Shown in pieces: positions 1 to 4,757 of a DNA stretch of 9,926 nt. The DNA is from an uncultured Prevotellaceae bacterium. Its GTDB lineage: Bacteria; Bacteroidota; Bacteroidia; Bacteroidales; Bacteroidaceae. Each line of letters opens with the position of its first letter. Positions within the stretch are counted from its first letter, which is position 1. The notes beneath the pieces were generated by a model. The model had not been told where the DNA came from. It ran no database searches and worked only from the letters and a program-made list of their open reading frames with translations. Both the position numbers and the translations under genes were made by a program. The stretch spans positions 1-9,926 of the forward strand of contig CALAVF010000329.1 in the NCBI GenBank assembly GCA_937892315.1. The letters run 5' to 3'.

Positions 1-257
1 GCCTTCAGGATGTAGTTGGCAAAACCTTGCGTAGCCATGCCCACGATGTACTTGTTCATGCGGTTGGTGCCCGCACCCATGATACCGCGCAAACCGCCCG
101 TACCAAACTCCAGATTCTGATAGAACGCATCGATGAGAGCCGTCTTGTCCTCCGCATCGAGCATAGCCTTCACTTCTGCCTGTGTCTCGGCATCGAAAGC
201 CGGCGAGAGCCACTTCTGTGCCTCAGCCGTACATTGCTTAATCAATTCCTGATCCAT
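1..257 (-). CDS. Phosphoglucomutase/phosphomannomutase, N-terminal part (gene runs off the window)
   Basis: The minus strand codes for 85 residues from an ATG at 257-255 with no stop before the window edge. The start is [19 protein letters not shown], and residues 51-66 read [16 protein letters not shown], the N-terminal signature of Bacteroidetes alpha-D-phosphohexomutases. The family interconverts hexose-1-phosphate and hexose-6-phosphate in the cytoplasm, feeding glycogen and sugar-nucleotide synthesis. Members are usually about 580 residues, so only the first seventh is visible; the phosphoserine loop, metal-binding loop and sugar-binding loop lie outside. The start fits a TATCTTTG promoter element 34 bp upstream. 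Substrate preference (glucose or mannose) cannot be told from this part. Family assignment is firm; the exact enzyme name is inference. Confidence 0.9.
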   Translation of the reverse strand, partial: MDQELIKQCTAEAQKWLSPAFDAETQAEVKAMLDAEDKTALIDAFYQNLEFGTGGLRGIMGAGTNRMNKYIVGMATQGFANYILK

Positions 258-290
258 AATATGAGTCTTTGTTGAGTAATTATTCTTTTG

Positions 291-298
291 CAAAGATA
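291..298 (-). promoter_or_regulatory. Bacteroidetes -7 box of the phosphohexomutase gene
   Basis: Read on the minus strand the bases are TATCTTTG, an exact match to TAnnTTTG, the -7 element used by the Bacteroidetes primary sigma factor. It lies 33 bp before the ATG at 257. At the -33 distance there is only a T-run (about 317-320), so the -33 box is weak. Transcription would begin near 284. Confidence 0.7.
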
Positions 299-401
299 CA
301 AAAAATTTTTGGAATAAAAAAGAATTTCCGCTTTTTTCTTCTTTTGCCCTAAAATCACGCCAAGAACCGCTAACCAAACTCATCTTTTTTCAGAAATCTG
401 T

Positions 402-433
402 CAAAAACGCCAAATGCCAAAAACGCCAAATGC
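402..433. repeat. Two tandem copies of a 16-bp unit
   Basis: CAAAAACGCCAAATGC occurs at 402-417 and again, identically, at 418-433, followed by CAAATAAG. The second copy is part of the left arm of the larger inverted repeat 416-441/535-560. The frame through the inverted copy reads as NAK/AKN-type amino-acid repeats, but no gene is supported. Confidence 0.85.
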
Positions 434-560
434 CAAATAAGAAAAAAACGTCCCCTATATTGATATTATAATAATTATAGGGATAGAAGTAAATGGATAG
501 GAACTATATAATATATAATAACACCTTTTTCAACCTTATTTGGTATTTGGCGTTTTTGGC
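416..560. repeat. 26-bp inverted repeat bracketing an AT-rich core
   Basis: Bases 416-441 and 535-560 are reverse complements at 25 of 26 positions (mismatch at 544). The 93-bp core is extremely AT-rich and contains a smaller inverted repeat, CCCTATA at 453-459 with TATAGGG at 476-482. The arrangement could be a non-autonomous mobile element, a site for a replication or recombination protein, or a long hairpin. No flanking target duplication was recognised and no transposase is nearby. Confidence 0.75.
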
Positions 561-603
561 GTTTGGCACACACGTTTACCCTCACAACTGACACACCCAC
601 CAA

Positions 604-659
604 CGTGATTACGCTACCCCTGTCATCGTAATTTCGGTAAAGGGCACAGCGTAAACACG
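604..659. repeat. Imperfect palindrome / hairpin
   Basis: CGTGATTACGCT (604-615) pairs with AGCGTAAACACG (648-659) at 11 of 12 positions, the mismatch being A608/A655. Inside it CCCT (618-621) can pair with AGGG (641-644). It lies between the inverted repeat and the toxin-antitoxin promoter. No T-run follows on the plus strand, so a standard intrinsic terminator is not supported; a protein-binding site or a boundary structure is possible. Confidence 0.5.
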
Positions 660-749
660 ATGAAGGGAGCAACAGAAATGCGGAGAAAGAAAAACGAACC
701 CAATGTTCACTTTTTTAGGAGAAAAATAGAGAGATTGTGAAAAATGTTG

Positions 750-757
750 TATCTTTG
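750..757 (+). promoter_or_regulatory. Bacteroidetes -7 box of the toxin-antitoxin operon
   Basis: TATCTTTG matches TAnnTTTG exactly and lies 53 bp before the antitoxin ATG at 811. No clear TTTG is present 19-21 bp upstream, so the -33 box is weak. A transcription start near 764 is expected, just before the repeats at 770-808. The box overlaps the end of GTTGTAT (746-752), an inverted copy of the repeat motif downstream. Confidence 0.65.
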
Positions 758-769
758 CAACCGAAAAGC

Positions 770-808
770 AATACAACTGTAATACAACAGCAATACAAAA
801 TAGTACAA
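770..808 (+). promoter_or_regulatory. Phased AATACAA repeats, probable antitoxin operator
   Basis: AATACAA occurs at 770-776, 781-787 and 792-798, with a variant AGTACAA at 802-808. Starts are 11, 11 and 10 bp apart, so all copies face the same side of the helix. An inverted copy (GTTGTAT, 746-752) overlaps the -7 box. Ribbon-helix-helix antitoxins are known to bind short, regularly spaced half-sites near their own promoter. That this array is the operator of the downstream antitoxin is inference from position and spacing. Confidence 0.6.
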
Positions 809-810
809 AC

Positions 811-1065
811 ATGGAAGCAACAATCGTTAGAAAAACAAAATCTTTCCGTTTGCGTTCAGACCTTTTGGAAGGATTGCAACGAAATGCAAGACGAACAAAC
901 CGTTCACTCAACAACTATGTGGAGAGTGTGTTATTGGATGTAGTTTATCATGAACCCAATGCTGTGACAAAAGCCGCTATTGAAGAAGCGGTATCTGGCC
1001 GCAATCCCAACAAAGTTTACAGCAGTACAGAAGAAATGTTCAACGATATTCTGAACGAAAAATGA
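811..1065 (+). CDS. Ribbon-helix-helix antitoxin of a YafQ-type toxin-antitoxin module
   Basis: This 84-residue protein is the first gene of a two-gene operon. Residues about 10-44 (KSFRLRSDLLEGLQRNARR, then TNRSLNNYVESVLLD) fit a ribbon-helix-helix: a short basic beta strand followed by two helices, as in Arc/MetJ-type DNA-binding antitoxins. The acidic C-terminal half (EEAVSGRNPNKVYSSTEEMF) is the likely toxin-wrapping segment. In this class the antitoxin neutralises the toxin and, alone or as a complex, represses its own promoter; the AATACAA repeats directly upstream are the likely target. The stop TGA (1063-1065) overlaps the toxin ATG (1062-1064), indicating translational coupling. The role is inferred from fold, size and neighbour. 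The ATG at 811 is preferred over 737, which lies upstream of the promoter and in another frame. Confidence 0.85.
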   Translation: MEATIVRKTKSFRLRSDLLEGLQRNARRTNRSLNNYVESVLLDVVYHEPNAVTKAAIEEAVSGRNPNKVYSSTEEMFNDILNEK

Positions 1066-1334
1066 AATGTCTGCAACCTACCACACAATACCGAAAAGAT
1101 TTGAAACGTTACCGCAACAACCCTAAGAAACTGAAAGCATTAGCAGAAATCTTGGAGAAGTTGCAGAATGAGCAACCCATCCCACCAGAGTATTACCCTC
1201 ATCCCTTATACGGCAACTATGAAGGATGCATGGAATGCCACATCGGTGGTGACTTCCTCCTGATATGGATTGACGAAGAACGTGACATCATAGAATTGGT
1301 GAGACTCGGCAGCCATTCAGAACTATTCGGATAA
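1062..1334 (+). CDS. YafQ-family mRNA interferase toxin
   Basis: The 90-residue product aligns along its length with E. coli YafQ (92 residues), a RelE-fold, ribosome-dependent endoribonuclease that cleaves mRNA in the A site. Matching landmarks are QYRKDLK near the start, the HPLYGNYEG segment (YafQ: HPLQGSWKG), and the LGSHSELFG end (YafQ: TGTHAALFG). By alignment H47, H60, D64, H85 and F89 correspond to YafQ catalytic positions H50, H63, D67, H87 and F91; YafQ W68 is F65 here. The active site therefore looks intact and the toxin is probably functional. The gene overlaps the antitoxin by 4 bp (ATGA), so both are made from one transcript. It ends 44 bp from the convergent exported-protein gene, with no clear terminator between them. 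Confidence 0.92.
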   Translation: MKCLQPTTQYRKDLKRYRNNPKKLKALAEILEKLQNEQPIPPEYYPHPLYGNYEGCMECHIGGDFLLIWIDEERDIIELVRLGSHSELFG

Positions 1335-1378
1335 GAGTTTTGGGGCCAAGTGAGGGTTTTCGATGATTTTGTTGAGCC

Positions 1379-1807
1379 TCATTTCACACGCTGCAGGGTG
1401 TATTCCTTTTTGCCGTCGTTGCAGCGGAGGGATTTCCCTTCATTCTGAATGACATAGACAGCATCGCCTTTGCCGCGTTGACCACCGCCAACGACGGTGA
1501 TGACGTTCCCTTTCTGAGTGTATTTCAGGAGAGGTTTTTCTGCAATGGCTTTCGCCATCTTCTTTTGTGCCATCTTGAGCCCAAACTTCAGCATGAAGTT
1601 GGCATCGGGCTTCGCCTTGATGGTTGGTGTTTGCCTCACCTCCGTATCGGTGACAAACTCCAGTCGGACGCTGGCATCAACGTCCGACTTTTCCGTGCCC
1701 TGATTCATGATGTCTTCGCCGTAATAGACACGCCCCTTCATACTTTGTGCCGCACAGAAAAGGGCAAAGACAAACAGCAACAGGACGGTCAATAGAGATC
1801 TTTTCAT
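1379..1807 (-). CDS. Small exported protein of unknown function
   Basis: The 142-residue product has a clear signal peptide: MKR, a hydrophobic core to about residue 17, then CAA before Q21, the likely cleavage site. C18 lacks a proper lipobox, so a soluble periplasmic protein is more likely than a lipoprotein. The mature part is about 120 residues with many Lys, including a basic stretch (LKMAQKKMAKAIAEKP, about 75-90), and a C-terminal part rich in short beta-type segments (KGNVITVVGGG, DAVYVIQNEGKSL, KKEYTLQRVK). I recognise no named family. The ATG is 7 bp beyond the stop of the GH2 gene, so it is almost certainly the second gene of that operon. It may be an accessory to the glycosidase or only share its transcript. 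Confidence 0.8.
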   Translation of the reverse strand: MKRSLLTVLLLFVFALFCAAQSMKGRVYYGEDIMNQGTEKSDVDASVRLEFVTDTEVRQTPTIKAKPDANFMLKFGLKMAQKKMAKAIAEKPLLKYTQKGNVITVVGGGQRGKGDAVYVIQNEGKSLRCNDGKKEYTLQRVK

Positions 1808-1814
1808 GTTGGTT

Positions 1815-4250
1815 CTATTGGGTCTTCAGGGAGAGTTTGACAGGTTTCAACGTGGGGGAAGAAACGGTGATGTTCACCTTGCCTGGAGTGCGAGTGCTGC
1901 GGAGGATGCACTGCATATAGCCCGTTTGCATCTGCTTGGTAGTCACATTGTTGAAGAGGTCGTTCGTGTAGTGGTCGCCATTGTCGAGAGAGACGAAGGT
2001 GGCGGCGCCAGAGACGGATACCGTCAGTTCATCCGTGGCGTTGGGGACGATGCGACCTTTGCTGTCGATGGCGTAGATGTTGAGGTATTTGAGCGACATG
2101 CCATCGGCTGACCACTCTTTTGTTTCCTCCACGATTTTGACACCCACCGCCTTGCCACTCGTTTCTATCTCATGGCGAGCCACTTCCTTGCCACCCGTTC
2201 GGGCAACGGCAACGAGTTTGCCACCAGTGCCGTAGTCGATGCCGCTCCAGAGGATGATGTTGCGTTTGGCAATGTCGGTGGTGTCGTTCTTTTGCGTGCC
2301 GAGTGATTTGCCGTTGCAGATGAGTTCCACCTCTTCTGCGTTCGTGTAGGTGAACACGTTGGGGTGCGAACCTTCCTGCTGGTTCCAGTTCTGGTTGATT
2401 TTCTGCTGCCCCACCTTGATGTCGTTCCATTCGAGGCTTTCACCCTCGCCATCCACCACGCCGATGCGAACAACGGGCTCGCTCGGCTGGATGCACGACT
2501 TGATGAGGTATGCCTGCGGGAAGGGTTGCAGGGTATGGCTGAAGAAGGAGTAGTTCCAACCCTTCTTGGGCCATCCGTTCGACTCGCCCCAATATTCGAT
2601 GGCACCCCACCAGCAGAGCCCCACACCACGCTGCCTGTCCATGCCGTAGAAAGGTTGCTGCAACTGGTTGGTCACCGCCTCGCTCTGGAAGAGGATGAGG
2701 TCGGGCTTATGGTCGTAGTAGCCGTGGTAGGCATCCCACTGATAGTTGAACGATGCCACCTCCGTCTCGCAAGCCAACTCTGGGGGCACGAGGTAGGTCT
2801 TGAAATCGGGTGTGCCCCTTTGTGCACCTGCACGAGCCGGAAACATGGCAACGGTGGTGGGTCGCGTCTTGTCGTATCGCTTCACCATTTGGTCGAAAAT
2901 GCGATAGGTGGTGATGCCCCAGTCGTTCGTCTGATAGCCGCTCCAGTCAGAGCGTGTCTGAAGTTCGTTGCCGAGGCTCCACAGCACCACAGAGGGGTGG
3001 TTGCGGTCACGCTTCACCCACTCTGTCAGCAGTTCTGACCATATCTGCATGAAAGGCTTTCTGCCGCCCCAATAGTCCTTGTCCGACCACTTGTCGATGA
3101 GTTCGTCCACCACGAGGATGCCCACCTTGTCGGCCACGCGGTAGAGGTCTTCCGAGTAAGGGTTATGGGAGCAGCGGATGGCGTTGTAGCCAAAGGCTTT
3201 GAGGGTGCGGAGTTGGCGTTCGATGGCATCGGGGAACGCTGCCACACCGAGTGCTCCGAGGTCGTGGTGGTTGGCAATGCCGGTGAGGAACACCTTCTTG
3301 CCGTTGAGTTTGAAGCCGAAGTCAGTGCCGTATTCGATGGTGCGGAAGCCGAAGTTATCTGACAGAGAATCAATGACAACGCCATTTTCGACCAGCACAG
3401 CCTCAACGGTGTAGAGATTTGGCTGAACCAAATCCCACAGCAGGGGGTTGGTCACAGTCATTGGGGGAAGGAGCACCTCAGTGTTGTTCTGGATGGTGTG
3501 GTCGGGCATACCCTTTTCGGCCGAGGCGACCACCTTTCCAGCGGCATCCTTCACACACGCTTTGATCTGCACCTCGTGACGTTGCCAGCCAACGACCTGC
3601 ACCTGCACATTCACCTTATCGCCTTCCGTGTTCACATACAAGCCGTGCCTTGCAATCCTCGTCTGATTGCTCGAACGAAGCCACACGCTGCGGTAGATGC
3701 CGCCACCTGTGTACCAGCGGCTTCCGTTCACAGGCCCCGTGCTCGAATACACCGCCACCACATTCTCGCCGCCATAGTTGACCGCCCGGGTGATGTCAGC
3801 CTCGAAGCCCGTGTAGCCATACTCGTTGCTTGCCACTTTCTTGCCGTTCACGTACACATCGCTCACGTACATCACCCCCTCAAAATCCAGCACCAGACGC
3901 TTGCCCTTCAGGTCGGCAGGCACCGTGAACGACTTCCTGTACCAGCCCTCACACATCCGTTTGAATCCTCTGCCCTTGTTCTCGTTCTCGTCCCACGGCT
4001 GCTCAAACTGATAGTCGTGTGGCAAATCCAACCGCCGCCACGCACTGTCGTCATAATCAGCACGTTCGGCACCCTCTGGATTGCCCAGTTGGAACTTCCA
4101 GTCGAAGTTGAACAACACCTTCTGGTGCTTCACAAACTCACTCAGCGGGGCATTCTCAGCCACCTTCCCCTCCTGTTTCTCAATGTATTGAGCGGAGGCG
4201 GATGCGACACCCAGCCACAACATCAGTAAAGGTACAAAAAATCTTTTCAT
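1815..4250 (-). CDS. Exported glycoside hydrolase family 2 enzyme, beta-galactosidase-like
   Basis: The 811-residue protein begins with a signal peptide (cleavage likely after SASA, residue 20). Next come a jelly-roll sugar-binding domain (about 45-200; GWYRKSFTVP, YTGGGIYRSVWL), an Ig-like domain (about 205-305), and the GH2 TIM barrel (about 308-590) with CSHNPYSEDLY (360-370). The acid/base is E429 in NHPSVVLWSLGNE, and the likely nucleophile is E524 in LILFQSEAVT. Residues about 630-690 resemble the DUF4982 module and 700-805 a further Ig-like domain, as in many Bacteroidales GH2 enzymes. Both catalytic glutamates are present, so it should be active on a terminal beta-linked sugar outside the cytoplasm; galactose is the usual guess, but GH2 also includes glucuronidases and mannosidases. 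No SusC/SusD genes accompany it. Promoter at 4418-4447. Confidence 0.93.
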   Translation of the reverse strand: MKRFFVPLLMLWLGVASASAQYIEKQEGKVAENAPLSEFVKHQKVLFNFDWKFQLGNPEGAERADYDDSAWRRLDLPHDYQFEQPWDENENKGRGFKRMCEGWYRKSFTVPADLKGKRLVLDFEGVMYVSDVYVNGKKVASNEYGYTGFEADITRAVNYGGENVVAVYSSTGPVNGSRWYTGGGIYRSVWLRSSNQTRIARHGLYVNTEGDKVNVQVQVVGWQRHEVQIKACVKDAAGKVVASAEKGMPDHTIQNNTEVLLPPMTVTNPLLWDLVQPNLYTVEAVLVENGVVIDSLSDNFGFRTIEYGTDFGFKLNGKKVFLTGIANHHDLGALGVAAFPDAIERQLRTLKAFGYNAIRCSHNPYSEDLYRVADKVGILVVDELIDKWSDKDYWGGRKPFMQIWSELLTEWVKRDRNHPSVVLWSLGNELQTRSDWSGYQTNDWGITTYRIFDQMVKRYDKTRPTTVAMFPARAGAQRGTPDFKTYLVPPELACETEVASFNYQWDAYHGYYDHKPDLILFQSEAVTNQLQQPFYGMDRQRGVGLCWWGAIEYWGESNGWPKKGWNYSFFSHTLQPFPQAYLIKSCIQPSEPVVRIGVVDGEGESLEWNDIKVGQQKINQNWNQQEGSHPNVFTYTNAEEVELICNGKSLGTQKNDTTDIAKRNIILWSGIDYGTGGKLVAVARTGGKEVARHEIETSGKAVGVKIVEETKEWSADGMSLKYLNIYAIDSKGRIVPNATDELTVSVSGAATFVSLDNGDHYTNDLFNNVTTKQMQTGYMQCILRSTRTPGKVNITVSSPTLKPVKLSLKTQ

Positions 4251-4290
4251 ATCGTATCAGTTAGTTAGTTCATAAAAATCGCCGCCGACC

Positions 4291-4395
4291 TCATAAGTGC
4301 AACTCCACATCCTTCCCGAACGGTGCCAGAGAGAGGCGAGCCATCTTGAAGTGCTGCTTGCCGAACGGAATGCCGATGATGGTGATGTAGAGCAG
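4291..4395 (-). pseudogene. Fragment of a YccF-like (DUF307) inner-membrane protein gene
   Basis: On the minus strand, in the frame ending at the TGA 4293-4291, the DNA reads LLY-ITIIGIPFGKQHFKMARLS-LAPFGKDVELHL. The TIIGIP-FG..-F..A-.LSL.PFG pattern is the repeated conserved motif of YccF proteins, small membrane proteins of about 120-150 residues. Only about 34 residues remain. The frame is closed upstream by a TAA (4427-4425) that falls in the GH2 promoter, no membrane helix precedes the motif, and the protein stops early. It lies inside the presumed leader of the GH2 mRNA. It is best read as a relic left by a rearrangement that joined the GH2 operon to a former yccF locus. A short translated leader peptide is possible but unsupported. 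Confidence 0.6.
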
Positions 4396-4417
4396 CCGCC
4401 CTTCTCCTTTTCGAGGG

Positions 4418-4447
4418 CAAAGTTACATCTTTTTTATCATTTTCCAA
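4418..4447 (-). promoter_or_regulatory. Promoter of the GH2 operon
   Basis: On the minus strand the -7 box is TAACTTTG (4425-4418), an exact TAnnTTTG match. TTG at 4447-4445 lies 19 bp upstream, at the distance expected for the -33 box. Transcription should begin near 4411, giving a leader of about 160 nt before the GH2 ATG, long for this group and occupied by the yccF-like relic. Confidence 0.65.
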
Positions 4448-4520
4448 GCCTTTTTCCCACTTTTTTCTGCATCCCTTCCATCTTTTCGAGCCTTCCCCAA
4501 CCCACCGATGCCCGCACCTC

Positions 4521-4631
4521 TCTTAAAACTAAACTTAGATTTTATAAAATCCAAGTTAGATTTATATAAATTTAAGTTCAATTTTATAAAATTTAAGTTG
4601 AATTTTATAAAATCTAAGTTTAGTTTTAAGA
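4521..4631. repeat. 21-bp palindromic-core tandem array within a perfect 30-bp inverted repeat
   Basis: Four full units of exactly 21 bp run at 4531-4551, 4552-4572, 4573-4593 and 4594-4614, with partial units on each side. Each has a 12-bp self-complementary core: ATTTTATAAAAT in units 1, 3 and 4, and ATTTATATAAAT in unit 2, where the change keeps the palindrome. The spacers follow AAGTT(A/C/G)(G/A). The ends 4521-4550 and 4602-4631 are perfect 30-bp reverse complements, so the block can fold as one long stem. Both strands are open in the repeat frame and read as seven-residue repeats such as KLNLDFI, but there is no start context or neighbour to support translation. The function is unknown; the spacing equals two helical turns. 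Confidence 0.9.
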
Positions 4632-4683
4632 ACATCTGCCGAAAAAGCAGTCAAATGGCACCAAAAAGACATGATGAAAGCCA

Positions 4684-4721
4684 CGAAGGGGCGACGGACT
4701 TTCCTGTCCGCCGCCCCTTCG
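4684..4721 (-). terminator. Strong GC-rich hairpin downstream of the DUF4859-like operon
   Basis: CGAAGGGGCG (4684-4693) pairs with CGCCCCTTCG (4712-4721) and CGGAC (4695-4699) with GTCCG (4706-4710) around a 6-nt loop. The single A4694/C4711 mismatch becomes a G-U pair in RNA copied from the minus strand, giving a continuous 16-bp stem in that direction. It begins 36 bp beyond the stop codon at 4758. There is no immediate U-tract; a T-run appears about 15 nt later. Terminator or 3'-end stabiliser is the likely role. Confidence 0.6.
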
Positions 4722-4757
4722 AGGTAGTATTTCTGTTTCGGAATTGTCAGTTTCGGG

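Larger units (their letters stand above)
258..810. other. Intergenic region with repeats and two divergent promoters, no convincing gene
   Basis: The 553 bp between the mutase start and the antitoxin start hold a minus-strand promoter (291-298), a tandem and inverted repeat system (402-560), a hairpin (604-659), and a plus-strand promoter with phased repeats (750-808). Open frames here (minus 475-672 and minus 609-914) show no family resemblance, and the second mostly mirrors the antitoxin gene. The interval 441-535 is very AT-rich. No tRNA or small-RNA gene was recognised. Confidence 0.6.
4251..4757. other. Intergenic region: gene remnant, promoter, repeat array, hairpin
   Basis: The 507 bp between the GH2 start and the stop of the DUF4859-like gene contain no intact gene. 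From the GH2 side it holds a leader with a yccF-like fragment (4291-4395), a promoter (4418-4447), a CT-rich stretch, a 21-bp repeat array (4521-4631) and a GC-rich hairpin (4684-4721). Open frames here arise from the repeat or are the wrong frame of the remnant. Confidence 0.7.

Noticed and set aside
609..914. 101-codon minus-strand open frame over the antitoxin promoter and start
   Set aside because: It would be antisense to a well-supported antitoxin and its promoter, and shows only a chance hydrophobic stretch.
1335..1378. Terminator between the toxin and the convergent exported-protein gene
   Set aside because: Only a 5-bp TGAGG/CCTCA pairing with a long loop is available, and there is no T-run.
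2364..3038. Long plus-strand open frame opposite the GH2 gene
   Set aside because: It mirrors GH2 codons, has no family resemblance or start context, and the opposite frame has unmistakable GH2 motifs.
3498..4229. 243-codon plus-strand open frame opposite the GH2 N-terminal part
   Set aside because: His- and Val-rich composition typical of antisense to a GC-rich gene; no recognisable domain.
4265..4447. 60-codon minus-strand open frame upstream of the GH2 gene
   Set aside because: It is in a different frame from the YccF-like similarity and overlaps the promoter; the His run comes from frame-shifted reading of the relic.
4521..4631. CRISPR array
   Set aside because: Units are contiguous at 21 bp with no unique spacers, and no cas genes are present.
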